DNA of 64,000 nt from JAJTFW01 sp046330075 (lineage in GTDB: Bacteria > Bacteroidota > Bacteroidia > AKYH767-A > OLB10): positions 248,001 through 312,000 of the forward strand of contig JAXLTL010000003.1 in assembly GCA_046330075.1 (NCBI GenBank). The letters run 5' to 3'. The notes beneath the pieces are model-generated. The model had not been told where the DNA came from, searched no databases, and worked only from the letters and a program-made list of their open reading frames with translations. Shown piece after piece: positions 26,478 to 34,945 of the stretch (position 1 is the stretch's first letter; each line of letters starts with the position of its first letter). A program made the translations under genes and the position numbers.

Positions 26478-27569
26478 TCAGAGTCCGTAGTTGGTTTCAC
26501 TTACCATATAGTCCACCACGTCTTTGAGATTTCCGGTGGCTTCATAGATTTTCAACTGGCGATCGGCTCCGGTACCCTGCTCGAGCATCTTCTCAATGTA
26601 GCGTAATTCGTTGCGGCTGCCGAGATCATCCACCACATCGTCCACAAAATCGAGGAGTTCGTAGATCAGGTCCTTGGTAGGCACTTCTTCCTGCTTGCCG
26701 AAATCGATGAGCTTACCATGGATACCATAGCGCGCGGCTCTCCATTTATTCTCGTTGATCAGGGCGCGGCTATAGTTGCGGAAACTGAGGTTTTGCTTCA
26801 TGAGCTTGTACACCTTCGCGGTGACCGCCTGCATCAAGGCTGCGAGCGCAATGGTTTCGTCAATGCGCATGGGCACGTCGCAGATCCGGTATTCGATGGT
26901 GTCGAAGAAGGGGTGGAGTCGGAGATCCCACCAGATTTTCTTACCGTTGTCGATGCAGTTGGTCTTGATGAGGAGGTTTACGTAGCTGTCGTATTCTGCC
27001 ACGCTGCTGAATTCTTCCGGAATACCGGTACGGGGAAACTTGTCGAATACTTTTGTTCTATACGCTTTGAAACCGGTGTTACGTCCGAGCCAGAAAGGAG
27101 AGTTGGCACTGAGTGCGAAGATGTGCGGGAGGAAATAGCGGGTCTGGTTCATGAGCTGCAGACCGATTTCGCGACTGGGAATGCCCACGTGCACGTGTAA
27201 TCCGAAAATCAGATTTCCACGGGCGGTGTCCTGCATCTGGTCCACGATTTCATGATACCGCGGATGGTCGGTGATGAGCTGGTCCTGCCAGCGGCTGAAC
27301 GGATGCGTTCCCCCGGCAGCAAAGAGCAATCCCTGCTTGGCCGCGATCTCTCCGATCATTCTGCGGAGGTAGGTGACCTCTGTGCGTGCCTGCTCTACGT
27401 CTTTGCAGATATTGGTACCGACTTCCACCATGCTCTGGTGCATCTCGGCTTTTACCTGTTCTTTTAAAACCGTTTTCCCGCCTTCCACAATCTGGTGCAT
27501 GTGGCTGCGCAATTCGCGGGTCTCGGGGTCGATAATCTGAAACTCTTCTTCAATTCCAATCGTGAACAT
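26478..27569 (-). CDS. Carboxylate-amine ligase, YbdK/GCS2 family
   Basis: The 363-residue protein matches the glutamate-cysteine ligase type 2 (YbdK) family, which uses ATP to join a carboxylate, usually glutamate's gamma carboxyl, to an amine. Motifs include FTIGIEEEFQIIDPETREL at the N-terminus, HQSMVEVGT, AAGGTHPFSRWQ, GLHVHVGIPSRE and DLRLHPFFDTIEYRICDVPM. The longer frame is rejected: ATG at 27569 gives the family start, and TACTTTAG, a near promoter box, sits 5 nt upstream. Its neighbours are a glutamine amidotransferase and an ATP-grasp enzyme, so the amine and carboxylate may come from a dedicated small pathway. Confidence 0.88.
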   Translation of the reverse strand: MFTIGIEEEFQIIDPETRELRSHMHQIVEGGKTVLKEQVKAEMHQSMVEVGTNICKDVEQARTEVTYLRRMIGEIAAKQGLLFAAGGTHPFSRWQDQLITDHPRYHEIVDQMQDTARGNLIFGLHVHVGIPSREIGLQLMNQTRYFLPHIFALSANSPFWLGRNTGFKAYRTKVFDKFPRTGIPEEFSSVAEYDSYVNLLIKTNCIDNGKKIWWDLRLHPFFDTIEYRICDVPMRIDETIALAALMQAVTAKVYKLMKQNLSFRNYSRALINENKWRAARYGIHGKLIDFGKQEEVPTKDLIYELLDFVDDVVDDLGSRNELRYIEKMLEQGTGADRQLKIYEATGNLKDVVDYMVSETNYGL

Positions 27570-27671
27570 AAAGGCTAAAGTAATTTTCTGGTGAACTAAC
27601 GTTGAGGAATATCCGTTTTGGCAGATATGTACAATCGCCGGCATTGGTGATGCCGGCGATGAGGGTGTTGC

Positions 27672-28670
27672 TCATGCGTTTTCGATTTCTTTGTGACCGA
27701 AACGGGGAACAGGCTGACCCGAGGCCATGCCCATCGTAGCATTTTTCATGTACGTTCCCCAGGTGAGGTTGTCGGCGTTTTCTTTGTGTGCTTTCGCTCT
27801 GCGGATACACATGTTGGCAGCGCTTTCAATTACCCAGTCGAAGTTTTCCTGTCCTACGCTGTTGATGTCAGCATCCGGAGCAGGATTGCAGAAGTCGATG
27901 GCGTAAGGAATACCATCACGTACCGCGAATTCAACCGTGTTGAAGTCGTATCCGAGGGCATCGTTGAGACGCAGGGTGTAGTCGAGAATCGTATCGAGGA
28001 GTTTTTTGTCGCCGTTGAATTTGTTGTGAACGTAGCGCAGGTGGTGTGGATTGCGTGGTTCGTATTCCATGATGCGCACATCGCGTTGTCCGATGCAGTA
28101 CACACGGTAGTAGCTTTCAAATTTGATCTCTTCCTGCAGCAGCATCACCAGCTGACCGGTGGTCTGGTGCGACTGGAAGAATCCGTCGGCCGTATCGAGC
28201 TGGAATACATTTTTCCATCCGCCCCCGGCATGTGGTTTCATGTACACCGGGAAACCAACATATTCAAACATGCCTTGCCAGTCCATCGGCATCTTAAGGT
28301 TACGGAATGAGGCTTCACTGGTATCTGTCGGCCATTGGTTGGAAGGAAGGAGACAGGTTTTCGGTACGGGAATGCCGAGACGGGTTGCGAGACAGTTATT
28401 GAAGAACTTCTCATCTGCACTCCACCAGAATGGGTTATTAAGGACGGCCGTGCCACATAGCGCAGCGTTCTTGAGATAAGCACGGTAGAAAGGAACATCC
28501 TGCGAAATACGGTCGAGGATGACATGGTAATCCACTGCCTCGCCCTGAATGCATTTGTCGATGCTCACAAGTTCGGCCTGAATGCCGGGTTCATTTTTTG
28601 AATTGATTCTTTCGATAAGGGCATCGGGAAAAGATCTTTCCATGCCGTGTAAAATTCCGATACGTTTCAT
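27672..28670 (-). CDS. ATP-grasp ligase of unknown substrate
   Basis: The 332-residue protein has an ATP-grasp layout. The N-terminal domain begins KRIGILHGMERSFPDAL. The central ATP-binding segment is VYMKPHAGGGWKNVF (about residue 155), then a lid with LLQEEIKFESYYRVYC. The C-terminal metal site has FNTVEFAVRDG and YAIDFCNPAPDAD. Such enzymes form acyl-phosphates and join carboxylates to amines or thiols. A spacer of 102 nt separates it from the downstream YbdK-like ligase and 97 nt from the upstream esterase. Two ATP-dependent ligases side by side point to a short peptide or amide product. Confidence 0.82.
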   Translation of the reverse strand: MKRIGILHGMERSFPDALIERINSKNEPGIQAELVSIDKCIQGEAVDYHVILDRISQDVPFYRAYLKNAALCGTAVLNNPFWWSADEKFFNNCLATRLGIPVPKTCLLPSNQWPTDTSEASFRNLKMPMDWQGMFEYVGFPVYMKPHAGGGWKNVFQLDTADGFFQSHQTTGQLVMLLQEEIKFESYYRVYCIGQRDVRIMEYEPRNPHHLRYVHNKFNGDKKLLDTILDYTLRLNDALGYDFNTVEFAVRDGIPYAIDFCNPAPDADINSVGQENFDWVIESAANMCIRRAKAHKENADNLTWGTYMKNATMGMASGQPVPRFGHKEIENA

Positions 28671-28767
28671 GTATGTTGGTGTTTGTTTTTAATGTTGAAC
28701 AAAAGCAAATCTGCTTTCAGTACTGATGGTTTACGAAGGTAGCGATTTCCCTTTTCCGGTGAAAGGA

Positions 28768-29478
28768 TCAGAAGTCCATTCTTCCGAAGTAGGTGGGCAG
28801 CATTTCACGCCAGGCGGGCCAGTCGTGGGGCATGCCCGGACGAATATCCAGCCAGTACGACATGCCTTTGCGGGCCATGATTTCGGCTAAACGGTAGTTC
28901 TGCGGGAGGCAGAAATCGTGTTCTCCCACACCCAGCACGATCCCCATTTTCCAGAGGTTTTCATCGTTGAGTCCGGCGAGGAAATCTACCGGATTATTGT
29001 AGTACACGTTTTCATCATAGTACCCGTCCATATGGTTGGTGATGTCGAATGCTCCACCCATGGAAAATACGTTGTTCACTCTGTCGGGATGACGGAAGGC
29101 GAAGTTGATCGCCTGATATCCGCCGAAACTACAGCCGGCCACGGTCACCTTATGCTGACCGGTCTCCGAACTGGCACGTTCCATCACTTCGTCGAGGATA
29201 AAACGATCGTAGATCGTATGACGGCGGATCCGCTCGGCAGGATGAATCATCTCCTCGTAAAATGAATGCTCATCCACGCTGTCGGGGCAGTAAATCTTCA
29301 CAAGTCCGTTATCTACAAACCAGGCTACACTGTCAATGAGCTTGAAATCGCGGTTCTGGTAGTATTTTCCCATCGAAGTCGGGAAGATGATCACCGGGCG
29401 ACCGGAAGTCCCAAAAATTAACATTTCTGTTTCCTGACCCAGATTCGGCGAAAACCATTTTACGTATTCTTCTTTCAT
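28768..29478 (-). CDS. Esterase family alpha/beta hydrolase
   Basis: The 236-residue protein resembles the esterase-D-like group. It has RPVIIFPTSMGKYYQN near the N-terminus, nucleophile elbow GCSFGGYQA (Ser near residue 107), the acid-bearing GVGEHDFCLPQN, and the catalytic His in PGMPHDWPAW. The frame is open for another 58 codons upstream, but the ATG at 29478 gives the family N-terminus (MKEEYVKWFSP) and has a promoter box 18 nt ahead. It is the first gene of the ligase cluster (29478 down to 25596). It could release, transfer or trim the product of the ligases. Confidence 0.83.
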   Translation of the reverse strand: MKEEYVKWFSPNLGQETEMLIFGTSGRPVIIFPTSMGKYYQNRDFKLIDSVAWFVDNGLVKIYCPDSVDEHSFYEEMIHPAERIRRHTIYDRFILDEVMERASSETGQHKVTVAGCSFGGYQAINFAFRHPDRVNNVFSMGGAFDITNHMDGYYDENVYYNNPVDFLAGLNDENLWKMGIVLGVGEHDFCLPQNYRLAEIMARKGMSYWLDIRPGMPHDWPAWREMLPTYFGRMDF

Positions 29479-29496
29479 AATCGGTTGATAGAGATG

Positions 29497-29504
29497 CAAA
29501 AATA
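29497..29504 (-). promoter_or_regulatory. Promoter -7 box of the esterase/ligase cluster
   Basis: TATTTTTG on the minus strand matches TAnnTTTG, 18 nt before the esterase ATG. Internal spacers of about 100 nt leave room for further promoters inside the cluster. Confidence 0.6.
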
Positions 29505-29621
29505 GACGGAACAGGTCGATTTTTAAAACAGGAGCCCTGGATTGTTGATAGCTTTTGGGAAGGCTGAAAAATTCCATGAAAAAGGCCTGAATCCGTACAA
29601 GTTGCATAGAGGTGATCTCCC

Positions 29622-29629
29622 TACTTTTG
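29622..29629 (+). promoter_or_regulatory. glcD-like gene promoter -7 box, 4 nt before the ATG
   Basis: TACTTTTG matches TAnnTTTG and ends 4 nt (TAAC) before the ATG at 29634. Confidence 0.65.
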
Positions 29630-29633
29630 TAAC

Positions 29634-31040
29634 ATGAGTACAGCAGTAGCATCGATTTCAGAAGAGCTTTCCCGTCGCCTGACGGAAGCTTTGGGAACAG
29701 CCCATGTTTTATTGTCGGAGGAAGATAAAACGGATTATGGCAGCGACCAGACCGAAGATTATCATTTCATGCCGGCCGTTGTTGTAAAACCCGGTACAAC
29801 CGAAGAAGTAGCCACTGTGCTGCGCCTGGCCAATGAATACCGGATTCCCGTTACTCCGCGCGGGGCAGGTACCGGACTCTCCGGAGGGGCATTACCCGTA
29901 AAAGGCGGAATTGTACTCTCTACAGAACGCTTCAACCGCATTCTCGAAATCGACGAACGCAACCTGCAGGCAACGGTTGAGCCCGGAGTGATCAATCAGG
30001 TGTTCAGAGATGCTGTAGAGGCGAAAGGACTCTTTTATCCACCCGATCCTGCGAGTCGCGGAAGCTGTTTTTTAGGCGGCAACCTTGCCGAAAATGCAGG
30101 AGGTCCGCGGGCGGTGAAATACGGCACTACAAAGGACTACGTTCTGAACTGCGAAGTGGTGCTGCCCACCGGCGAAATCATCTGGACCGGCGCCAACGTA
30201 CTCAAAAACTCCACCGGCTATAACCTCACACAACTCATCGTGGGCAGTGAAGGTACGCTTGGCATCATCACCAAAATCGTTTTCCGCCTCATTCCGCTGC
30301 CCACGCAGAATCTCATCATGCTGGTCCCGTTTTTCTCGCCTGAAAAGGCCTGCGAAGCGGTTTCTGCGGTTTTCAGAGCGGGATTTACGCCCAGTGCGAT
30401 GGAGTTTATGGAGCGCGATGCCATCGATTTCGTGATGAAATATGTGGATGTGAAGATTCCGGTAAAGGATGAACATCAGGCGCATCTCCTCATCGAAGTA
30501 GACGGGCATGATCTCGATGCGTTGTTTTCAGAGTGTGAGAAGATCAGCGAAGTGATGTACGCCCACGATTGCGACGAAGTGATGTTCGCCGATTCTGCCC
30601 AACGGAAAGACGAACTCTGGCGCATGCGCAGAGCAGTGGGTGAGGCCGTGAAATCACATTCTGTGTACAAGGAAGAAGATACCGTTGTGCCCAGAGCCGA
30701 ACTTCCTGTCCTGCTCAAGGGCGTGAAAGAAATCGGTAAGAAATATGGATTTAAGTCCGTTTGTTATGGTCATGCGGGCGATGGCAACCTCCATGTGAAC
30801 ATCATCCGTGACACAATGTCAGAAGATGACTGGAACAACAAGGTGCCTCAGGGCATCCGCGAAATCTTCCAGCTCTGCGTGCAGCTGAAAGGCACAATTT
30901 CAGGAGAGCATGGCATTGGTTACGTGCAAAAAGGGTACATGGACATCGCCTTCAATCCGGTCCAGATCGACCTCCAAAAGGGCATAAAAAAGCTCTTCGA
31001 CCCCAATAATATCCTCAACCCCGATAAGATGTTCGTTTGA
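29634..31040 (+). CDS. FAD-linked oxidase, GlcD/D-lactate dehydrogenase-like
   Basis: The 468-residue flavoprotein oxidises a 2-hydroxy acid such as glycolate or D-lactate. The FAD-binding domain has VTPRGAGTGLSGGALPV (about residue 75), PPDPASRGSCFLGGNLAENA and VGSEGTLGIITK. The C-terminal half has CYGHAGDGNLHVN and GEHGIGYVQKGYM, the substrate-side motifs of this family. No GlcE or GlcF partner lies nearby, so it may be a single-subunit D-lactate dehydrogenase type. It is divergent from the esterase cluster and has its own tight promoter. Confidence 0.88.
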   Translation: MSTAVASISEELSRRLTEALGTAHVLLSEEDKTDYGSDQTEDYHFMPAVVVKPGTTEEVATVLRLANEYRIPVTPRGAGTGLSGGALPVKGGIVLSTERFNRILEIDERNLQATVEPGVINQVFRDAVEAKGLFYPPDPASRGSCFLGGNLAENAGGPRAVKYGTTKDYVLNCEVVLPTGEIIWTGANVLKNSTGYNLTQLIVGSEGTLGIITKIVFRLIPLPTQNLIMLVPFFSPEKACEAVSAVFRAGFTPSAMEFMERDAIDFVMKYVDVKIPVKDEHQAHLLIEVDGHDLDALFSECEKISEVMYAHDCDEVMFADSAQRKDELWRMRRAVGEAVKSHSVYKEEDTVVPRAELPVLLKGVKEIGKKYGFKSVCYGHAGDGNLHVNIIRDTMSEDDWNNKVPQGIREIFQLCVQLKGTISGEHGIGYVQKGYMDIAFNPVQIDLQKGIKKLFDPNNILNPDKMFV

Positions 31041-31136
31041 ACTTTCCCGTTCAGATGAAGTTTTGACGGATTCATTGCATTTTCGGCAACTTCGCCGGAA
31101 CTTTTGTCGTTAAATAGCAGGTATAATACTCTCCTG

Positions 31137-32588
31137 TTGAAACGACTCAAGGAAATAGTGCTGTTGCTGTTGCTGGGTATCGGAAATTCCGGTCATGCGC
31201 AGGAAATGTGGGGTGCGGCTCATTCGAATTATGCCGGACAGATGGGACTTGATCTCAATCCGGCTTCGATTGTGGATGCTCCTTATAAGTGGGAGCTTCA
31301 TATCCTGTCAATGGATGCGGCACTGGTAAACAACTACATGTATCTCCAGAGGAATTCAAAACTCATCCGCAAGAGTTTTCAGGGTGAGAGTGTAGAGAAA
31401 GATAAGTTTACGGATAAATACACGCAGAAGCCGAATAAATACGGTTATGGATCCGTGTTTCTGAAGTATCCGGCCTTTATCTGGTCAGATAAAAAATGGG
31501 GTGCTGCGTTTCATGTGAGTACCAGAGCAGAGTTTAGCGCTTCTCATGTTCCGTATCATCTGGCAAAGTATTTCAAACAGGGTTTTGATTACGATTATCA
31601 GCAGGGCAATTATTATCACGCAAAAAATACCAAAGCGGCAGCAGCGGCATGGCATGAATTCGGCATCACTTATGGGCGCGAGCTGCACAATTCGAAGGAG
31701 CATTATTGGTCGGCGGCGGTAACACTGAATTACAATTACGGGTTGAACGGTTTTTTCCTGATTCTTGATGATGCTCATTATATTGTGCCGGCAGATACTT
31801 TGCTCCTTGTGGATGACATGACCGCTACTTACGGTCACGCCTTTCCGTCAAATGGCAAAGGCAGTTCGGACAGCCCGCTGGCTCGCCGGGGCAGTGGGTT
31901 TTCTACGACGATCGGGGTGCAGTATTATAAAAACAGGAACGACGCTTTCTTTGATCCCTGTAAACGGGGCAGAGGAGATAAACCGTACGATTACCGCTTG
32001 GGGATTTCATTGCTGGATGCAGGTTATATCCGTTTTAACAAAGGTGCAAGAACCTATCAGTTTACAGCGAACAGTACCGACTGGTACGGTATCGATACAA
32101 CTAAGTTCAACGGTTGGGTGTATACTGATTCTATTATGAGCTCAAACTTTTACGGCAGCCGTCTGGGATCAAGGGATGGATTCAGCTTTCCGGTGTATAT
32201 GCCCACGGCATTGAGTGTTCAGTTTGATTATGCACTGAGTGAAAATATTTTTGTGAATGCGACCGTGATCCAGCGCGTACCGCTTTCCAGATATGCCATA
32301 CGCCGCACCAACCAGATAGCAATTACCCCACGGTTCGAATCGCGAAGATTTGAGTTCAGTATTCCGATTTCGTATTATGAATATTTTCGTCCGCGGGTAG
32401 GAATGGCATTTCGCTATGGAATACTTACAATGGGTACGGATATGATCAGCCCGTTGCTCGGATTCACTGATTCATATGGTGCTGACTTTTATTTCGGCAT
32501 CTCCTTTAAAAATTTTGGAAACTGCGGACGAAATAACGGGAAAGGCAACCGAGGGGTCAGAAGTATTGAAAAGTGCCTGGATAAATAA
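31137..32588 (+). CDS. Outer-membrane beta-barrel protein, DUF5723-like
   Basis: The 483-residue protein has a signal peptide (KRLKEIVLLLLLGIGNSGHAQ). Its mature start, WGAAHSNYAGQMGLDLNPASI, resembles barrel proteins of Bacteroidota in which an NPAS segment follows the signal. Alternating aromatic strands fill the rest (YALSENIFVNATVIQRVPLS, FEFSIPISYYEYFRPRVG). TTG at 31137 is chosen as start because it puts KR directly before the hydrophobic core; another in-frame TTG at 31104 would add 11 polar residues. Its stop directly abuts that of the convergent peptidase gene. Function is unknown; it could act in transport or surface anchoring. Confidence 0.72.
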   Translation: MKRLKEIVLLLLLGIGNSGHAQEMWGAAHSNYAGQMGLDLNPASIVDAPYKWELHILSMDAALVNNYMYLQRNSKLIRKSFQGESVEKDKFTDKYTQKPNKYGYGSVFLKYPAFIWSDKKWGAAFHVSTRAEFSASHVPYHLAKYFKQGFDYDYQQGNYYHAKNTKAAAAAWHEFGITYGRELHNSKEHYWSAAVTLNYNYGLNGFFLILDDAHYIVPADTLLLVDDMTATYGHAFPSNGKGSSDSPLARRGSGFSTTIGVQYYKNRNDAFFDPCKRGRGDKPYDYRLGISLLDAGYIRFNKGARTYQFTANSTDWYGIDTTKFNGWVYTDSIMSSNFYGSRLGSRDGFSFPVYMPTALSVQFDYALSENIFVNATVIQRVPLSRYAIRRTNQIAITPRFESRRFEFSIPISYYEYFRPRVGMAFRYGILTMGTDMISPLLGFTDSYGADFYFGISFKNFGNCGRNNGKGNRGVRSIEKCLDK

Positions 32589-33518
32589 TCAACGGTAGAT
32601 TGAAATTATTTTTTCATTTCCTTCGGATACGCATCCTCTGTACATGCCTTCCGAGTTGAAAGGCAGTTCGATATTTCCGTTTTTATCAATGGCGATCAAC
32701 CCGCCTTCGCCACCGATCTTTACCAGTTTATCCATCACTACCACTTCGCAGGCTTGTTGCAATGTCAGCCCTTTGTATTCCATCAGACAGGAAACATCAT
32801 AGGCTACAACAGCACGAATGAAAAATTCACCATGTCCGGTACAGCTGACTGCGCAGGTAGCATTATTAGCATACGTTCCGGCACCGATGACCGGACTGTC
32901 GCCAATCCGGTTGAATTTTTTGTTCGTCATACCTCCGGTGCTGGTCGCTGCAGCGAGGTTTCCGTTTTTATCTCTGGCAACGGCACCAACGGTACCGAAT
33001 TTCCGGTCTTCAGGTGCAGTATGATCGAGCTGAACACGTCCTTCGCGCAAGGCGTCCTGTAGTTGATTCCAGCGGAATTCATCGTGGAAATACGCTTCCG
33101 GTTCGAAAACGAGTCCTTGTTCACGTGCAAAGATCTCTGCACCTTTCCCGGCAAGCAGCACATGATCGGATTTTTCCATGATGGCTTTGGCGAGCAAAAC
33201 AGGATTCTTTACTCCTGCAACACCTGCAACAGCGCCGGCATCTAGATTGTCACCGCGCATGAGAGACGCGTCCATTTCATGAGTGCCTTCAGCAGTGAAT
33301 ACCGAACCACGTCCGGCATTGAACAGCGGACAATCTTCCAATGAAACAACAGCAGCTATAACGGCGTCCATCGCCGAACCTCCTTTGCGGAGCACATCTT
33401 CTCCTGCAGTAAGTGCATCGGACAATCCTTTTCGATAGGCTGTTTCTTTTTCAGCCGTCAATAATGATCTGGTGATGGTTCCGGCACCTCCGTGTATGGC
33501 TAATCCGTATGGGTTCAT
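32589..33518 (-). CDS. Isoaspartyl peptidase/L-asparaginase (Ntn hydrolase, type 2)
   Basis: The 309-residue precursor should cleave itself before the threonine in GTVGAVARDKNGN (about residue 178), the N-terminal nucleophile of the small subunit. Further family motifs are LAIHGGAGTI at the start, GSAMDAVIAAVVSLED, NAGRGSVF, GMTNKKFNRIGDSPVIGAGTYA and TGHGEFFIR. The ATG at 33518 lies 1 nt after the stop of the YggS gene, which shows translation coupling and excludes the longer frame. It removes beta-aspartyl residues or hydrolyses asparagine. Confidence 0.92.
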   Translation of the reverse strand: MNPYGLAIHGGAGTITRSLLTAEKETAYRKGLSDALTAGEDVLRKGGSAMDAVIAAVVSLEDCPLFNAGRGSVFTAEGTHEMDASLMRGDNLDAGAVAGVAGVKNPVLLAKAIMEKSDHVLLAGKGAEIFAREQGLVFEPEAYFHDEFRWNQLQDALREGRVQLDHTAPEDRKFGTVGAVARDKNGNLAAATSTGGMTNKKFNRIGDSPVIGAGTYANNATCAVSCTGHGEFFIRAVVAYDVSCLMEYKGLTLQQACEVVVMDKLVKIGGEGGLIAIDKNGNIELPFNSEGMYRGCVSEGNEKIISIYR

Positions 33519-33519
33519 G

Positions 33520-34188
33520 TCAGATTCTTTCTCCGAATAATGCACTGCCGATGCGGATCATGTTGCTGCCGCAGTCGAGTGCTATTTTATAATCACTGCT
33601 CATGCCCATGCTCAGGGTGTCGAAAGAGGTTGGGTCCATCGTCATCAGTCTGCAGTTGGTAAAGAGTTCTTTCAGTCGTTTAAATTCGCCTTCTATTTTC
33701 TTTGTATCGTCAGTGAGTGTGGCCATGCCCATGAGACCGCGGATGCGGATGTGTTCCATCTCGCTCAGGTCCGGAAATAACATCAGTGCTTCGGTTTCTG
33801 CTTCGCTGAACCCAAACTTCGTTTCTTCGTCGGCGATGTGCACTTGTATCAGACAATCAACTACTATTCCTGCCTTTTTCGCCTCCTTGTTGATAGAAGT
33901 CAGTAGTTTTGAGCTGTCGATGCTGTGGATCAGATGCGTAAAGCCGATGATCTCTTTTACTTTGTTGGATTGCAGATGGCCTATAAAATGCCAGCGTGCT
34001 TTCCCTTTTACCACTTCCCGTTTTTCGCAGAGTTCCTGCACGTAGTTTTCACCAAAGTCATGTTGTCCGGCAGCAATGGCTTCCATCACATCTTCGGCCG
34101 GTTTCTTCTTGGTAACAGCTACAAGACGGGCTTTATAAGGTTCGAGGTCTTTTTTGATTTGCTCGAATTGGTTGACGTTGAACGACAT
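33520..34188 (-). CDS. PLP homeostasis protein, YggS/PROSC family
   Basis: The 222-residue protein binds pyridoxal phosphate and keeps its level balanced. The PLP lysine is in RLVAVTKKKPAEDV (about residue 27). HDFGENYVQEL, WHFIGHLQSNKVK and the C-terminal LSMGMSSDYKIALDCGSNMIRIGSALFG segment (read in parts) are diagnostic. It starts 4 nt behind the alpha/beta hydrolase gene and overlaps nothing; the peptidase gene follows after 1 nt. The three form one operon. Confidence 0.93.
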   Translation of the reverse strand: MSFNVNQFEQIKKDLEPYKARLVAVTKKKPAEDVMEAIAAGQHDFGENYVQELCEKREVVKGKARWHFIGHLQSNKVKEIIGFTHLIHSIDSSKLLTSINKEAKKAGIVVDCLIQVHIADEETKFGFSEAETEALMLFPDLSEMEHIRIRGLMGMATLTDDTKKIEGEFKRLKELFTNCRLMTMDPTSFDTLSMGMSSDYKIALDCGSNMIRIGSALFGERI

Positions 34189-34192
34189 CTTT

Positions 34193-34882
34193 TCAGGCGT
34201 TGAATCGGATAATTTCTTCCGAAAGATAGGAATGATTTAGCTTTTCAAAAAGATGGGGGGTGGACGGCATCACCAGGAAATCGGCTCTCGGGAGACAGGT
34301 GAATACATGCTGACTTTCTTCGATGCTGACCATCTGGTCCCGGTCGCCGACAACCACCCGCACCGGGCATTCCACTTTCGCAAAATCGTCTGCAGTCATC
34401 GGATGACGGCCCAGGTTGTGCATGAGATGTGCAGTTTGTTTGCAGAGTTCCTTCCAGTCGTTGGGTTGATGACGGCGATTTAACATCTCAGTGAAATTAT
34501 GTGCTTTCTTCAACAGAAAATCCGGATCAATCATTTTGGTTTCGTGATCAGCCACGTCGGTGTTCCAGCGGAACTTTGTACCAAAGGTCATGATCGAAGA
34601 AAAGCAACCGGGTTTGATGGCTTCGAGATGCAAGGCAACATATCCGCCCATGCTGTATCCAAATACTTTGCAGCCGATAAGATGGAATTCGCGGAGATGA
34701 TCGAGGAGATGTTCTGCAAGTACGGGAATATCCAGCGGATGTTCTGCGAATGGTTTTCCTCCATGCCCCGGGAAATTATAGGTGTGAACCGTAAATTTCT
34801 CTCCCAGCAAGGGTGTTAGTGTTTCAAGCTGTGCCGCGGAGCCGAGGGCACCATGCAGAAGTAAAAGGTCAGGCTTTTTCAT
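34193..34882 (-). CDS. Alpha/beta hydrolase
   Basis: The 229-residue protein has LLLLHGALGSAAQ at the N-terminus and the GHGGKPF loop. The nucleophile is in GYSMGGYVALHLE (Ser near residue 86). VRVVVGDRDQMVSIEES is a probable acid site and MPSTPHLFEK supplies the final histidine. The substrate is unknown. The ATG at 34882 is chosen over the longer frame because TATTTTTG, a promoter box, sits 17 nt upstream. It leads the operon with yggS and the isoaspartyl peptidase. Confidence 0.83.
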   Translation of the reverse strand: MKKPDLLLLHGALGSAAQLETLTPLLGEKFTVHTYNFPGHGGKPFAEHPLDIPVLAEHLLDHLREFHLIGCKVFGYSMGGYVALHLEAIKPGCFSSIMTFGTKFRWNTDVADHETKMIDPDFLLKKAHNFTEMLNRRHQPNDWKELCKQTAHLMHNLGRHPMTADDFAKVECPVRVVVGDRDQMVSIEESQHVFTCLPRADFLVMPSTPHLFEKLNHSYLSEEIIRFNA

Positions 34883-34899
34883 GGTAGTGATACTTGAAT

Positions 34900-34907
34900 C
34901 AAAAATA
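34900..34907 (-). promoter_or_regulatory. Promoter -7 box of the hydrolase-yggS-peptidase operon
   Basis: TATTTTTG on the minus strand matches TAnnTTTG; the ATG follows after 17 nt. Confidence 0.55.
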
Positions 34908-34945
34908 ATCAAAGGGCGTTGGTTAATCCGTTAATATGAGGAGAA

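Noticed and set aside
27693..28310. Plus-strand open frame of 205 codons opposite the ATP-grasp gene
   Set aside because: Shadow frame; the minus-strand protein has the ATP-binding motifs.
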